From the NCBI RefSeq assembly GCF_001543175.1, contig NZ_CP014161.1:620001-684000 (forward strand): a stretch of 64,000 nt of DNA, written 5' to 3'. This DNA is from Aerococcus urinae (GTDB lineage Bacteria > Bacillota > Bacilli > Lactobacillales > Aerococcaceae). Below, one piece after another: positions 17,762-28,810 of the stretch. The notes beneath the pieces were generated by a model. The model was given only the letters and a program-made list of their open reading frames with translations, was not told the origin of the DNA and ran no database searches. The position numbers and the translations under genes were made by a program. Within the stretch, counting starts at the first letter, position 1, and every line of letters begins with the position of its first letter.

Positions 17762-18856
17762 ATGCGAATCGTTTTATCTGGTGGTGGTACAGGCGGGCAT
17801 ATTTATCCAGCCTTAGCACTGAGGAAAGAAATTTTAAAGCAATACCCCCAAGCGGAATTCCTCTATATTGGAACAGAAAAGGGTCTTGAAGGGAAAATTG
17901 TTCCTGATTTGGGCATTGACTTTCAGACGATTAGAATCCAGGGGCTAAAACGCTCACTTTCCTTTGACAATGTGCGCACTCTAGCCTATATGGTCAAAAG
18001 TATTCATCAATGTAAAAAATATTTAAAAGCTTTCCAACCAGATGTGGTGATTGGAACAGGTGGCTATGTTTGTGCACCGGTTCTTTACCAAGCCGCTAAG
18101 ATGAAAATTCCAACGATTATTCATGAACAAAATAGTGTTGCTGGTGTCACCAATAAGTTTCTCAGTCGCTATGTTGATAAAATTTGTATTTGCTATCCTG
18201 AGGTCAAGCAAGATTTTAAACATCACAAAAATAAGGTGGTCTTTACGGGAAACCCTAGGGCCCAAGAATTAGCTGGAGATACTTCTCAAGTCGATTTAGA
18301 AAGCTTTCAATTAGATAATGACCTGCCGACAGTGCTTATCTTTGGCGGAAGCCGGGGGGCGCAACGGATCAATGAGGTAGTTCTGGATATGGTGGGTGAA
18401 CTACAACACCGGTCCTATCAAAGTATTATTGCTACGGGAGATATTTACTATGAGGATTGGCAGGCGCGTTTCCCTAATATGAAGAACTTTTCCAATGTTA
18501 GGATCCTGCCTTATATCAATAATATGCCTGAACTTATGCGTAAGGTAGACTTAGTCGTTTGTCGGAGCGGAGCAACGACGCTTACCGAACTGACGGCAGT
18601 CGGTACACCGAGTATCTTGATCCCTAGTCCTAATGTGACCAATAACCACCAACAACATAACGCTGAAAGCTTGGTCAACAATCAGGCCGCCAAAATGATC
18701 CTAGAAAAAGACCTCAGCCCCAAACGTTTAATGCAAACCATCGATGAACTAATGGCTAATCCGGGAAAGCGCATCCAAATGAGCCACCAAGCGAAAAACT
18801 TAGGTGTCCCTGATGCTAGTGATCGGATTATTCAAGTCATTAAAGATCTGCTTTAA
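17762..18856 (+). CDS. murG: UDP-GlcNAc--lipid I GlcNAc transferase
   Basis: 364-aa GT28 glycosyltransferase that turns lipid I into lipid II at the inner membrane face. The N-terminal glycine loop SGGGTGGHIYPALAL, GTGGYVCAPVL, HEQNSVAGVTN and the second glycine loop GGSRGAQRIN are present. AAAGGAG precedes the ATG. Confidence 0.96.
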   Translation: MRIVLSGGGTGGHIYPALALRKEILKQYPQAEFLYIGTEKGLEGKIVPDLGIDFQTIRIQGLKRSLSFDNVRTLAYMVKSIHQCKKYLKAFQPDVVIGTGGYVCAPVLYQAAKMKIPTIIHEQNSVAGVTNKFLSRYVDKICICYPEVKQDFKHHKNKVVFTGNPRAQELAGDTSQVDLESFQLDNDLPTVLIFGGSRGAQRINEVVLDMVGELQHRSYQSIIATGDIYYEDWQARFPNMKNFSNVRILPYINNMPELMRKVDLVVCRSGATTLTELTAVGTPSILIPSPNVTNNHQQHNAESLVNNQAAKMILEKDLSPKRLMQTIDELMANPGKRIQMSHQAKNLGVPDASDRIIQVIKDLL

Positions 18857-18867
18857 AGGAGGTTATT

Positions 18868-20136
18868 ATGGTTGATTGGGATAAGGAAGCCCGACGCTTT
18901 CGTCAACGGCGTCAAGAGGTCGAGAAGCAGGAAGAATTGGCTGCAAGAGAAGGCCAAGCCGATGAGTCCAGTGATGACCCTGGACAAAGTCAAGCGCATC
19001 CACAAGAACATTTAGGGCAAAAAGATAAGCAACAAGACCTGCCAGATGAAGAAGAGACTAAGGACGAAGATCCCTCTAAGCATCAAGAGAAAAAGCACAA
19101 AAAGACTTTTAATCATAGAAAGTATATCAATTGGACCTATTTATCCCGGTCAAAGAACAAAAAAGTGCAGTTAAAATCAGTCTCATGGTCACGATTGATT
19201 TTAGCTGCTGCTTTCCTTTTTATGATTATTTTTAGTGTTTTTTGGCTTTCACCACTTAACCGTATCGCTGCAATTGAAGTAAGTGGGAATAATATTGTCC
19301 CTCAAGAGCAGATTCTCTATGGATCAGGCTTACGGGAAAATATGACCTATCTAGGGATTGAATCAAAAACCGGGGTGGTGGATAACCGCTTAAAACAATT
19401 GTTCCCCAGTGTCCGCAGTGTTCAGCTGAATGCTAAGGGAAATCGAACGGTTGAAGTTAATGTCCAAGAATTCCGTGCCATTGGCTATGTAAAGAAACAA
19501 GATTTTTATTACCCGGTTTTGGAAAATCATATTATTCTTGATGGGGCTATTCCTTATCTTGACCAGGATATTCCCTTATTTACTGGTTTTGAAGACCAAG
19601 AACTTCTTCATCTGGCCAACCAACTTTCCAAATTGTCTGATGACTTACTGGCTAAGATTAATGAAGTTGTGAATATTAGCGATGATAATTATCCTAACCA
19701 CATCGCTTTAAAAATGGAAGATGGCAATATCGTGGTAGGTTTTATCGATAGTATTGCTGACCGGATGCAGTACTACGACCAAATCGTTAGCGAATTAGAA
19801 GGGAAAACCGGGGTAATTAATATGGAAGTCGGTAGCTATTTCCAAGAAAAAACTCCTCTAAACGATCCTTTTGTGAGTCCGGAGGAAAAAGCTTCCTACC
19901 AAGAAAAAGTGGACCAGGCAAAGGAAAAGTCTAAAGAAAAGCAGGCAAAGGCTGATAAGCATAGCAGCGAGTCTAAGCCAGGAGATAAACCTAAGCCAAG
20001 AGGAGAGCAAAGCGGAGTAAGTGAGGAAGTGACTTCTTCACAAAGGCAAACTAGTAGTCAGTCCAACCCTAGACCCGGTACTAATTCGAGCCAGCAGTCA
20101 TCAACAGTGACTCAGACTAGGTCAAGTAATTCTTAA
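18868..20136 (+). CDS. divIB: Cell division protein DivIB/FtsQ
   Basis: 422 aa. A long, highly charged cytoplasmic tail (about residues 1-108) precedes one membrane span (LILAAAFLFMIIFSVFWL). A POTRA-type domain (IAAIEVSGNNIVPQEQIL) and beta domain follow, then a Ser/Gln/Thr-rich low-complexity C-terminus. It scaffolds the FtsL-DivIC complex. It is the last gene before a 209-nt gap and ftsA. Confidence 0.9.
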   Translation: MVDWDKEARRFRQRRQEVEKQEELAAREGQADESSDDPGQSQAHPQEHLGQKDKQQDLPDEEETKDEDPSKHQEKKHKKTFNHRKYINWTYLSRSKNKKVQLKSVSWSRLILAAAFLFMIIFSVFWLSPLNRIAAIEVSGNNIVPQEQILYGSGLRENMTYLGIESKTGVVDNRLKQLFPSVRSVQLNAKGNRTVEVNVQEFRAIGYVKKQDFYYPVLENHIILDGAIPYLDQDIPLFTGFEDQELLHLANQLSKLSDDLLAKINEVVNISDDNYPNHIALKMEDGNIVVGFIDSIADRMQYYDQIVSELEGKTGVINMEVGSYFQEKTPLNDPFVSPEEKASYQEKVDQAKEKSKEKQAKADKHSSESKPGDKPKPRGEQSGVSEEVTSSQRQTSSQSNPRPGTNSSQQSSTVTQTRSSNS

Positions 20137-20345
20137 AATTTATTTATTAAATTGGATTGAAAAAAAAGACTTGTCTCTTATACAATGATTAAAAACAATT
20201 AATAGCCCTATTTGCCGGCCAAGTGATAGAAGTAAAAAGGCCGATTACTAACAAATTCGTTTCGTCTTAATAGGATTTATGTTAAAATTAATTGCGATAT
20301 AGTCATATCTAATACTTATAGAATTAAATAGGAGGTTTCAATCAT

Positions 20346-21728
20346 ATGGTTCAACCCAAAACATATGTAGGATTAGACATTGGAACCACTTCCGTCAAAG
20401 TCGTTGTTGCCGAAAATGTTAATCAACGTTTAAATATTATCGGTGTTGGTAGTCAACGCTCTGAAGGCCTAAGCCGAGGAGTAATTGTTGATATTGATAA
20501 AACCGTCGAAGCGATTAGAAGTGCAGTAAACCAAGCCGAACAGAAAGCTAACATACAAATTGATCGAGTGGTTGTCGGCGTTCCAAGTAATCAAATTAAT
20601 ATTGAACCTTGTTACGGAATGATTGCCGTTTCAGGAGAAAATCGAGAAATCACCGACAAGGACGTTTACAATGTCTTATCAGCAGCTAAAGTGAGAGCTG
20701 TACCCCCGGAGAGAGAAATTATTTCAGTTGTTCCTGAAGAATTTATCGTTGATGGTTTTGATGGCATTCGCGACCCACGTGGTATGATTGGCGTACGTTT
20801 AGAATTATACGCCAGCATGATTACCGGTCCCAAAACCATCATTCACAACATTAAACGTTGTGTCGATAAAGCTGGTCTCATTGTTGATGATCTCGTTGTT
20901 CAACCCTTGGCCAATGGTCAAGTGGCTTTATCTGAAGATGAACGCGATTTTGGAACTATTATCATTGACATGGGTGGCGGGCAATCTACAGCCAGTGTCA
21001 TTCATGAAGGTCAATTAAAATTCTCTTATGTTGATCAAGAAGGTGGAGAATATGTTTCAAAAGATATTTCCACCATACTCAATACGACTTTAGAAAATGC
21101 TGAACGTATTAAATTAGAATATGGCTACGCAAAATCAGACGTTACCAGTCCTGATGAATATTTCCCAGTTGAAACGATCGGGAAAAAAGACCCTGTTCGT
21201 GTTGATGAACAGTATCTTGCAGAAATTATTGAAGCACGTTTACAACAAATAATTGAAACGCTAAAGAAAGCCCTAGACCAAGTGGAAGCCTTTGAACTTC
21301 CTGGAGGAGTTGTGATCACCGGAGGAGCCGCTTCCTTACCAGGTCTAGTTGATTTGGCTGAGGAAATGTTTGGCACGGATGTTAGGTTCTATATTCCTGA
21401 ACAAGTTGGCCTAAGAAATCCAAGCTTTACCACAGCATATGGCGTTGTGGCTTATGCAGCTAAGCTACCAGATATTTATCATGTTGCTCAAGGAAAGACC
21501 CATTCTGTAAACAGTAATCAAAGTAAACCAAGTTACCAAGCTTCCAATCAAGCCCTTCATCAAGAGGCAGTTGTGGATGAACCAACTTATAAGGATTCTG
21601 TAACGAATGATGAGCGTGATGTTTATGCAACAGCTGAAGATGCTGGTCAAGAGTATCAAGATGACAACCAAGAAGATGAAGGATTCTTACAAAAAATACG
21701 TCAAGTTTTTGATGATATGTTTAGTTAA
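20346..21728 (+). CDS. ftsA: Cell division protein FtsA
   Basis: 460-aa actin-like ATPase that tethers FtsZ to the membrane. The ATP-binding motif GLDIGTTSVKVVVAE, the 1C domain, IIDMGGGQSTASV and GGVVITGGAASLPG are present. A linker rich in Gln/Asp precedes a C-terminal amphipathic helix (FLQKIRQVFDDMFS). TAGGAGG lies upstream. The 209-nt gap before it may hold a separate promoter, but no strong consensus stands out. Confidence 0.96.
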   Translation: MVQPKTYVGLDIGTTSVKVVVAENVNQRLNIIGVGSQRSEGLSRGVIVDIDKTVEAIRSAVNQAEQKANIQIDRVVVGVPSNQINIEPCYGMIAVSGENREITDKDVYNVLSAAKVRAVPPEREIISVVPEEFIVDGFDGIRDPRGMIGVRLELYASMITGPKTIIHNIKRCVDKAGLIVDDLVVQPLANGQVALSEDERDFGTIIIDMGGGQSTASVIHEGQLKFSYVDQEGGEYVSKDISTILNTTLENAERIKLEYGYAKSDVTSPDEYFPVETIGKKDPVRVDEQYLAEIIEARLQQIIETLKKALDQVEAFELPGGVVITGGAASLPGLVDLAEEMFGTDVRFYIPEQVGLRNPSFTTAYGVVAYAAKLPDIYHVAQGKTHSVNSNQSKPSYQASNQALHQEAVVDEPTYKDSVTNDERDVYATAEDAGQEYQDDNQEDEGFLQKIRQVFDDMFS

Positions 21729-21760
21729 GAGGGAATTGCTTATAAATAGGAGGATTAACT

Positions 21761-23050
21761 ATGGATTTAGAATTTGATAATACTGCAGAATACAACAATA
21801 ACGCTAACATCAAGGTCATTGGTGTTGGTGGTGGGGGTAACAATGCTGTTAACCGCATGATCGATGAAGGTGTTAAGGGTGTTGAATTTATTGTTGCTAA
21901 TACTGATACCCAAGCCTTGGCTAACTCTAAAGCAGATGCAAAGATTCACTTAGGTCCTAAAGTGACTCGTGGCCTTGGTGCTGGTGCCCAACCAGAAGTA
22001 GGGCAAAAAGCCGCTGAAGAAAGTGAAGACCAAATTCGCGAAGCCTTAGAAGGTGCTGATTTAATCTTTATTACCGCTGGTATGGGTGGTGGTACCGGTA
22101 CTGGTGCTGCTCCAATTGTTGCACGTATTGCTAAGGAAGACTTAGGTGCCTTAACTGTTGGGGTAGTTACCCGTCCATTCACCTTTGAAGGTCCTAAACG
22201 TGGTCGTGCAGCTGCAGAAGGTATTGCTAATATGAAAGAATATGTGGATACCTTAGTGACCATTTCAAACAACCGTTTATTAGAAATCGTTGACAAGAAA
22301 ACTCCAATGCGAGAAGCTTTTGGTGAAGCTGACAATGTTTTACGCCAAGGGGTGCAAGGAATTTCTGACCTGATTACTTCACCAGGTTATGTGAACTTGG
22401 ACTTTGCTGACGTGCGTACTGTGATGCAAGACCAAGGAACAGCCTTAATGGGCATTGGTACCGCTAGCGGGGAAAACCGTACGGCTGAAGCAACCAAGAA
22501 GGCCATTTCTTCACCATTATTGGAAGTCTCCATTGATGGTGCTGAACAAATTCTCTTGAATATTTCTGGTGGGGAAGACTTAACCTTATTTGAGGCCCAA
22601 GATGCTGCTGAAATTGTTGGCGCGGCTTCTTCTAGCGAAGTAAACATCATTTTTGGTACCACCATTAATGATCGTTTAGATGACGAGGTTGTGGTAACTG
22701 TTATTGCTACCGGGATTGATCCTGAACGTCGTCAAGAAAAACAACGTAAGGCAAAAAAGCAACGTCCGGTTAGCCAACCTACACCAAATTATCAAGATCA
22801 AGCTTTCCAAAACCAAGGACAAGCCAGAAATTTAGGCAATCGTCCCGAATACTTTGAAGAAAAACAAGTTCCTAATAACCAAGCTTTCCAAAGTCGCCAA
22901 GGACAAGTAAGCCAAGAACCTTGGAATGATTCAGGACGTAATTATGGTGGTCAAGACCCACGCTACCAACAAGACAACCGCTTTACTGATAACGTTAGTG
23001 AAGATGATGAGTTAGACACACCACCATTCTTTAGAAAGCGTCGTCGTTAA
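21761..23050 (+). CDS. ftsZ: Cell division protein FtsZ
   Basis: 429-aa tubulin-like GTPase. The GTP loop [17 protein letters not shown] and the T7 loop region [11 protein letters not shown] are intact. A Gln/Asn-rich linker (about residues 325-415) leads to the conserved C-terminal peptide [11 protein letters not shown] that contacts FtsA and SepF. Confidence 0.97.
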   Translation: MDLEFDNTAEYNNNANIKVIGVGGGGNNAVNRMIDEGVKGVEFIVANTDTQALANSKADAKIHLGPKVTRGLGAGAQPEVGQKAAEESEDQIREALEGADLIFITAGMGGGTGTGAAPIVARIAKEDLGALTVGVVTRPFTFEGPKRGRAAAEGIANMKEYVDTLVTISNNRLLEIVDKKTPMREAFGEADNVLRQGVQGISDLITSPGYVNLDFADVRTVMQDQGTALMGIGTASGENRTAEATKKAISSPLLEVSIDGAEQILLNISGGEDLTLFEAQDAAEIVGAASSSEVNIIFGTTINDRLDDEVVVTVIATGIDPERRQEKQRKAKKQRPVSQPTPNYQDQAFQNQGQARNLGNRPEYFEEKQVPNNQAFQSRQGQVSQEPWNDSGRNYGGQDPRYQQDNRFTDNVSEDDELDTPPFFRKRRR

Positions 23051-23054
23051 GATC

Positions 23055-23723
23055 ATGACGATTCAAGCGAATGTAAAACAAATTGAAGGTATCATAGAGG
23101 ATACTAAGCAATCAGCGTGTTCTTCAAACAAGGTCACGCTGATTTGCGTTTCTAAATATCATAGTCCTGAAGAGGCCATGGCAGTATACCATTGTGGCAT
23201 CCGTCACTTTGCAGAAAATTATGTCCAAGGCTTATTAGCTAAAAAAGCAGCTATGCCGGATGATGTGATTTGGCATTTAATCGGGCCCTTGCAGTCACGG
23301 AAGGTCAAAGAGGTTATTAATGAAATCGACTATTACCATGCCTTAGACCGTATAAAGATAGCTAAAGAGATCGACAAGCGGGCGGCTAAAGCGATTAAAT
23401 GTTTTGTTGAAGTGAATATATCTGGAGAAACTTCCAAACATGGTCTAACAAAGGAAGAGACCCTTCCCTTCATCGAACAATTAGCTGAATATAAGAAAAT
23501 CAAGGTAGTTGGTCTGATGACCATGGCTCCGAGTGCCGCCAGTGACTCAGAAGTTCAAGAAATTTTTAGCCAATTGGCAAGCTTGCGTGACCAAGTTGCT
23601 GACCAGCAATGGATGCACGCTCCTTGCACCGAGCTTAGCATGGGAATGAGCCAAGACTATCCACTTGCCATTAAAGAAGGGGCCAGCTTTATTCGCGTAG
23701 GGTCAGCTTTCTTCAAAGACTAG
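23055..23723 (+). CDS. YggS family pyridoxal phosphate homeostasis protein
   Basis: 222 aa, single TIM-barrel PLP-binding protein. The lysine-bearing VTLICVSKYHSPEEA segment, HLIGPLQSRK, VEVNISGETSKHGL and the C-terminal LSMGMSQDYPLAI match the family. It binds PLP and affects vitamin B6 and amino acid balance. It starts 4 nt after ftsZ, as ylmE does in B. subtilis. Confidence 0.93.
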   Translation: MTIQANVKQIEGIIEDTKQSACSSNKVTLICVSKYHSPEEAMAVYHCGIRHFAENYVQGLLAKKAAMPDDVIWHLIGPLQSRKVKEVINEIDYYHALDRIKIAKEIDKRAAKAIKCFVEVNISGETSKHGLTKEETLPFIEQLAEYKKIKVVGLMTMAPSAASDSEVQEIFSQLASLRDQVADQQWMHAPCTELSMGMSQDYPLAIKEGASFIRVGSAFFKD

Positions 23724-23737
23724 CCAAAAAGGTAGGA

Positions 23738-23986
23738 ATGTTAATGATTAATTTTATTCAAAATGTATTGCAAATATATATTTCTGTTATCATCGTTTGG
23801 GCACTTTTATCCTGGTTGCCAGGCGCAAGACAAAGTCGCTTGGGCCAATTATTGGACCGGATCGTCAGACCCTATATTGACTGGTTCGAACGGATAATCC
23901 CACCGATCGGCGGTATTAGTTTTAGCCCTATTGTAGCCATCTTAGTCTTAGAATTAGCCATTAGTGGCTTAAATGTTTTACGCTAG
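23738..23986 (+). CDS. YggT family membrane protein
   Basis: 82 aa with two hydrophobic segments (residues 3-24 and 58-80) around a WLPGARQSRLGQLLDRIVRPYIDWFERIIPP core. This corresponds to ylmG of B. subtilis, between yggS/ylmE and ylmH. A role in division or membrane organisation is suggested by context only. The start may be 23738 or 23744. Confidence 0.88.
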   Translation: MLMINFIQNVLQIYISVIIVWALLSWLPGARQSRLGQLLDRIVRPYIDWFERIIPPIGGISFSPIVAILVLELAISGLNVLR

Positions 23987-24003
23987 AAGGACTGTTATTT
24001 GAG

Positions 24004-24789
24004 ATGACCGATTCGATTTTGATGCATTTCTTGTCAAGTGAGGCGGATTTTGTTGACCAGGTGATTAATTGGAAAAACCGAGTGGCTTCATCCTTTCAAC
24101 CCTTTTTAAGCCACTTTTTGGATCCTAGAGAGCAGGCCATTGTTTATTCCATCATTGGTAAGGATGAAGACCTAAAGGTTAAAGATTTTGGCGGTTATCC
24201 TCAAGCTGAAATGCGCCGGATGATCATTGCTCCTCGCTATGAGGAGATCAATGATAGTGATTTTAACATTAGCCTGATTCAGATTAATTACGCCGCCAAG
24301 TTCAACCATATTGAACATCGCCAGGTCTTAGGGACTTTACTGGGACAAGGTTTACAAAGAAATCGAATTGGCGATATTATTCACTCTGACTTAGACTGGC
24401 AATTTTTTATTGATGCTTCTCTCATTGACTTTGTAAATAGCCAAATTCAGCGTATTGGAAAAGTCAGTGTTAAATTAGAAGCCGTTGATTTTGCTGATCG
24501 TATCCAAGTGGAAGATCCTTGGCAGCCTTTGGAAAGATCACTAGCTTCTTTTCGCATGGACTTGGTTTTAAGCGAGGGCTTTAACTTGTCGCGGTCAAAG
24601 GTAAAATCAGCCATTGAAGCTGGCTTAGTGAAATACAATTGGATGCCCTTAACCAATAGTGCTCAAACAGTGACTGAAGGAGATATTTTATCGCTTAGAC
24701 ATCGTGGTCGGCTGCGCTTAGACAAGGTGCTTAAGGTCAGCAAAAAGGGCAAGTATCGGGTACAATTAAGTCGTTTAGAAAATCGCTAG
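24004..24789 (+). CDS. ylmH: YlmH family RNA-binding protein (S4 domain)
   Basis: 261 aa. A family-specific N-terminal region contains FLDPREQAIV, and a C-terminal S4 fold contains RMDLVLSEGFNLSRSKVKSAIEAGLVKYN and GDILSLRHRGRLRL. B. subtilis YlmH is reported to act in ribosome quality control with RqcH. It lies in the usual place between yggT and divIVA. Confidence 0.9.
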   Translation: MTDSILMHFLSSEADFVDQVINWKNRVASSFQPFLSHFLDPREQAIVYSIIGKDEDLKVKDFGGYPQAEMRRMIIAPRYEEINDSDFNISLIQINYAAKFNHIEHRQVLGTLLGQGLQRNRIGDIIHSDLDWQFFIDASLIDFVNSQIQRIGKVSVKLEAVDFADRIQVEDPWQPLERSLASFRMDLVLSEGFNLSRSKVKSAIEAGLVKYNWMPLTNSAQTVTEGDILSLRHRGRLRLDKVLKVSKKGKYRVQLSRLENR

Positions 24790-24802
24790 GAGGTTACTTT
24801 CG

Positions 24803-25495
24803 ATGCAAGCTAAACAAGTGAGAGAAAAAAAATTTAATAGCAAAATGCGGGGTTATGATAAAAAAGAGGTCGATGCTTATCTCAAAGAGCTTTCCATGGT
24901 CATGGATAATTTGGAGACCAATAACCAATATTTGCAACAAGAATTATACGATGTCAATAACCAGCTCGATGAATATCGTGAACGAGAAGCCTCAGTGAAT
25001 CGGTCTATAGTAGTTGCCCAACAAGCCGCTGACCGGGTGCGGGCGGATAGCTTGAATGAGGCTGATCTTATTATTCAAAAAGCCGAATCGGAAGCCCAAA
25101 AACTCCTACAAACAGCAGCGGATAAAGCCAATACCATTGTTAAAGAGAAATCACGGCTCAGGGAAATGTCGCGCTACTACATCTTCCAAATGCAAGGCTT
25201 GATTAATAATGCAAAAGAAGTTTTAGATGATCCGCAATGGCAGGAACTCTTTGCAGATCAAGAAGAAGAAAAAGTTGAGACGCCGGTATTGGACGAAGTC
25301 CTAGCTGGGGAGAACTTCCAGGTACGCAACCAGGAAGCTGACCAACTCTACCAAGAAGCTTTGGATGAGGCTAAGCATAAACAAGCGCAAAAAGAATTTT
25401 TTGACCAAGCTTCTGGAGACCAACCAGCCCAAATGCCTGAGGAGGCACAAAAACTATTTGATGAAGAAGCGGAGAAACTGGATAGCGATAATTAG
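24803..25495 (+). CDS. divIVA: Cell division protein DivIVA
   Basis: 230 aa. The N-terminal membrane-curvature domain carries KKFNSKMRGYDKKEVDAYL. A long coiled coil (about residues 30-150) and a variable acidic C-terminus rich in Glu/Gln follow. DivIVA localises to septa and poles. AGGAGGT precedes the ATG. Confidence 0.94.
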   Translation: MQAKQVREKKFNSKMRGYDKKEVDAYLKELSMVMDNLETNNQYLQQELYDVNNQLDEYREREASVNRSIVVAQQAADRVRADSLNEADLIIQKAESEAQKLLQTAADKANTIVKEKSRLREMSRYYIFQMQGLINNAKEVLDDPQWQELFADQEEEKVETPVLDEVLAGENFQVRNQEADQLYQEALDEAKHKQAQKEFFDQASGDQPAQMPEEAQKLFDEEAEKLDSDN

Positions 25496-25523
25496 AACAA
25501 AGCAAATGGGCGCTATTTTGAAG

Positions 25524-25552
25524 TTGAAAATTTAGCATTTCTTGCGTATAAT
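25524..25552 (+). promoter_or_regulatory. Promoter of the ileS T-box transcript
   Basis: TTGAAA (25524-25529), 17 nt, TATAAT (25547-25552). Transcription would start near 25559. Confidence 0.85.
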
Positions 25553-25558
25553 TGATTG

Positions 25559-25790
25559 CAATAAGATTTACAACAGAACACGGTTTAAGGTACTTTAATC
25601 TGAGCGAGTCTATGTGGGGTGCGAGATAGATGATTAAGGCCTTAGATTATCATCTGTTGACCTGTTTAGCTGAACATGTAGAGTAAGCTGGGCCGTTAGT
25701 TGCGTTAAGACTTTAAGGCAGAACTTTATCTGTAAAATTGGGTGGTACCACGAGCACACATCGTCCCTTTGGGCGGTGTGTTTTTTATTT
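25559..25790 (+). promoter_or_regulatory. T-box riboswitch leader controlling ileS
   Basis: The T-box sequence GGGTGGTACCACG is at 25740-25752. Its UGGU bulge would pair with the tRNA 3' end bearing discriminator A, as in tRNA-Ile. The competing terminator is at 25755-25790 (CACACATCGTCCC pairing with GGGCGGTGTG, then T6). Stem I includes TAATCT/AGATTA pairing, followed by adjacent ATC triplets (25649-25654) that are candidate isoleucine specifiers. The specifier choice is an inference. Uncharged tRNA-Ile would favour readthrough into ileS. Confidence 0.92.
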
Positions 25791-25813
25791 TAATGAGAGG
25801 AAGCAATTGATAT

Positions 25814-28597
25814 ATGAAAATGAAAGATACTTTAAACTTAGGAAAAACGAAGTTTCCTATGCGGGGAAATTTACCCAAAAAAGAACCCGAACGTCAAAAA
25901 GAATGGGAAGAAAATCAGGTTTATGAAAAACGTTTGAGCCAAAATAAGGACAATAAACCCTTTGTTCTCCATGATGGCCCTCCCTATGCCAATGGAAATA
26001 TTCATATTGGTCATGCTTTAAATAAGATTACCAAGGATATCATTGTCCGTTCTAAAAACATGCAGGGCTATTATAGTCCCTATGTGCCTGGCTGGGATAC
26101 TCATGGCTTACCGATTGAACAAGCGGTGACTAATTCAGGAGTAGACCGTAAGTCAATGTCCACAGCTGAATTTCGTCAGATCTGTCAAGATTACGCGAGC
26201 CAGCAAATCGATAGCCAACGCCAAGACTTTAAACGCTTAGGTGGCCAAGGGGATTGGGAAGACCCTTATATTACCTATACTAAAAAGTTTGAGGCCCAAG
26301 AAATCCGTGTTTTTGGTGAAATGGCTAAGAAGGGCTTAATTTATCGGGGAAATAAACCGGTATATTGGTCACCTTCAAGTGAATCAACCCTAGCTGAGGC
26401 GGAAATTGAATATAAGGACGTGGAAACCCCAAGTATCTATGCTGCCTTCAAGGCCAAGGATACTAAGGGCAAATTACCAGAGGATACTGAATTTATTATC
26501 TGGACCACCACACCATGGACCTTGCCTGCTAGTGAAGCTATTGCAGTTCATCCACAAATCGAATACAGTTTAGTGGCAGTCAATGGTCATCACTATGTCG
26601 TTGCTAGCGAATTGCTAGAAAGTTTAGCAGAAAAATTCCAGTGGACCGATTATCAAGTTGAAGATAGAGTCTTAGGTCAAGATCTGGAATTAATGAAGGC
26701 CAACCACCCATTCTATGACCGCGAATTACTACTCATCCTGGGGGACCATGTGACCACTGAATCAGGTACTGGTTTAGTTCATACGGCGCCTGGTCATGGG
26801 GAAGATGACTACTATGTCGGGGTTAAATATGGCTTAGATGTCTTATCCCCTGTGGATGACCAAGGCTGCTTTACTGAAGAAGCAGAAGGTTTAGAAGGGA
26901 TCTTCTACGAAGAAGGGAACGACTTAGTCATTGATAAAATGACTAAAAATGGCACTTTATTAAAGGTAGAATACTTTGTCCATAGTTATCCCCATGACTG
27001 GCGGACCAAGAAACCAGTTATTTTTAGAGCCCTCCCTCAATGGTTCTGTTCAGTAGATAAAATACGTGAAAAGACCCTAGATGTTATCAATAATGAAGTG
27101 ACTTGGTGGCATCCTTCTGGTCAACACCGGATCTATAACATGATTCGTGACCGGGGTGACTGGGTCATCTCTAGACAAAGGGTTTGGGGAGTTCCACTAC
27201 CTATTTTCTATGGAGAAGACGGCACACCAATCATTAGCGAAGAAACGATCGACCATGTGGCTAAGCTCTTCGAAGAACATGGGTCAAATATTTGGTTTGA
27301 AAAAGAAGCCAAAGACTTACTCCCTGAATGCTATGAAAATGAACACTCTCCAAATGGCGAATTCACTAAGGAAAACGACATTATGGACGTTTGGTTTGAC
27401 TCAGGCTCATCATGGGCTGGGGTTTTACAAACTCGAGATGAACTTTCCTATCCAGCAGATATGTATCTGGAAGGGTCTGACCAATACCGTGGTTGGTTTA
27501 ACTCTAGTCTCTTAACTTCTGTTGCCGTTAATGACCATGCGCCTTATAAGGAAGTCGTTTCCCAAGGTTTTGTTAACGATGGGGAAGGACGTAAAATGAG
27601 TAAGTCATTAGGAAACACCGTCTCTCCTAATGATGTCTGTGACCAACGTGGGGCAGATATTTTGCGCCTCTGGGTGGCTTCAGTAGATTCCCGCTATGAT
27701 GTCCGCATTTCTGATGATATTCTGGGGCAAGTGGCTGAGTCTTATCGGAAGATCCGGAATACCTTGCGCTTTACCTTAGGAAATCTCTTTGACTTCGATG
27801 CCAAGGAAAATTATGTTGCTTATGAGGAACTTGACAGTATTGATCAATATATCTTGGTCCTACTTAATGAATTAGTTGACCATGTCATTGACTACTACAA
27901 TCACTATGATTTCAACAGTATTTACCAAGAAATCATTAATTTCCTCACCCAAGTCATGTCTAGTTTCTATTTGGATTATTCCAAGGATGTTACTTATATT
28001 CTCTTAGCCGATGATCCTAAACGTCGCAACATGCAAACGGTAATGTACGAAGTATTGAAGAAAATGACTATTTTACTGACACCAATTATTCCCCATACCA
28101 CGGAAGAAATTTGGTCCTACATGGGTGAAGCTGAAGACTATGTCCAATTAGCAGACTTCCCTGAAGTAGAAAACTATAGTAATGCTGAAGACTTAAAAGC
28201 AAAATGGGAAAAATTCTTCAACTTTAGAAATGATGTTAACCATAGCTTAGAAAGCGCCCGTAACGAAAAAGTGATCGGTAAGTCTTTAGAAGCCAAGGTC
28301 ATTGTTTATGCTAAGGAAGATAGTCGTCAATTCTTAGAAAGCATCGGAGAAGACCTAAAAACCTATCTGATTGTTTCTCAATTAGATGTTAAGGACTACC
28401 AAGAAGCTGATGACCAAGCTACAGATTATGAAGACTATGCCATCACTATTGTTCCAGCTGAAGGTAAGGTCTGTGAACGTTGCCGGGGCGTCTATCCTTC
28501 TGTTGGTAGTGTTGAAGAAGCAGAAAACCTTTGCCAACGTTGTGCCGAAATCGTGCTGAACCACTTCCCTGAAGCCCTAGTTAAAGAGGAAGATTAG
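25814..28597 (+). CDS. ileS: Isoleucine--tRNA ligase
   Basis: 927-aa class I synthetase. [20 protein letters not shown] holds the HIGH motif, [10 protein letters not shown] the KMSKS motif, and [14 protein letters not shown] starts the editing domain. A C-terminal zinc ribbon has two Cys pairs (CERC, CQRC). The T-box leader upstream fits its identity. Confidence 0.97.
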   Translation: MKMKDTLNLGKTKFPMRGNLPKKEPERQKEWEENQVYEKRLSQNKDNKPFVLHDGPPYANGNIHIGHALNKITKDIIVRSKNMQGYYSPYVPGWDTHGLPIEQAVTNSGVDRKSMSTAEFRQICQDYASQQIDSQRQDFKRLGGQGDWEDPYITYTKKFEAQEIRVFGEMAKKGLIYRGNKPVYWSPSSESTLAEAEIEYKDVETPSIYAAFKAKDTKGKLPEDTEFIIWTTTPWTLPASEAIAVHPQIEYSLVAVNGHHYVVASELLESLAEKFQWTDYQVEDRVLGQDLELMKANHPFYDRELLLILGDHVTTESGTGLVHTAPGHGEDDYYVGVKYGLDVLSPVDDQGCFTEEAEGLEGIFYEEGNDLVIDKMTKNGTLLKVEYFVHSYPHDWRTKKPVIFRALPQWFCSVDKIREKTLDVINNEVTWWHPSGQHRIYNMIRDRGDWVISRQRVWGVPLPIFYGEDGTPIISEETIDHVAKLFEEHGSNIWFEKEAKDLLPECYENEHSPNGEFTKENDIMDVWFDSGSSWAGVLQTRDELSYPADMYLEGSDQYRGWFNSSLLTSVAVNDHAPYKEVVSQGFVNDGEGRKMSKSLGNTVSPNDVCDQRGADILRLWVASVDSRYDVRISDDILGQVAESYRKIRNTLRFTLGNLFDFDAKENYVAYEELDSIDQYILVLLNELVDHVIDYYNHYDFNSIYQEIINFLTQVMSSFYLDYSKDVTYILLADDPKRRNMQTVMYEVLKKMTILLTPIIPHTTEEIWSYMGEAEDYVQLADFPEVENYSNAEDLKAKWEKFFNFRNDVNHSLESARNEKVIGKSLEAKVIVYAKEDSRQFLESIGEDLKTYLIVSQLDVKDYQEADDQATDYEDYAITIVPAEGKVCERCRGVYPSVGSVEEAENLCQRCAEIVLNHFPEALVKEED

Positions 28598-28599
28598 TT

Positions 28600-28803
28600 A
28601 TGTACCAAGGAATTTTAAAGTCATACGATGAAAAACGCGGCTATGGATTTATCCAAGTCCTTCATCCTTATTTTGAAAAAGAGGTCTTTATCCACCGGAC
28701 GGCCTTAGAAGCGGCCAATTATGAAAAAATGCTAGTAAATGATCTTTTAGCTTTTGAAATTGCCTGGGGGCAAAGAGGCCCTCAAGCCGTCAACGTTCAA
28801 TAA
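28600..28803 (+). CDS. Small cold-shock-domain protein
   Basis: 67 aa resembling the cold shock fold: an RNP1-like KRGYGFIQV and an RNP2-like VFIHRTAL. It is more divergent than typical CspA proteins and starts 2 nt after ileS, so the two are co-transcribed. RNA binding is inferred from the motifs. Confidence 0.8.
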   Translation: MYQGILKSYDEKRGYGFIQVLHPYFEKEVFIHRTALEAANYEKMLVNDLLAFEIAWGQRGPQAVNVQ

Positions 28804-28810
28804 ATTGATA

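Noticed and set aside
21946-22335. Long minus-strand frame opposite ftsZ
   Set aside because: Shadow of the biased codon use of ftsZ; low-complexity Ala/Pro/Ser composition and no ribosome site.
25738-25926. Open frame over the T-box and the start of ileS
   Set aside because: It covers the T-box terminator and lies out of frame with ileS; its residues match no family.
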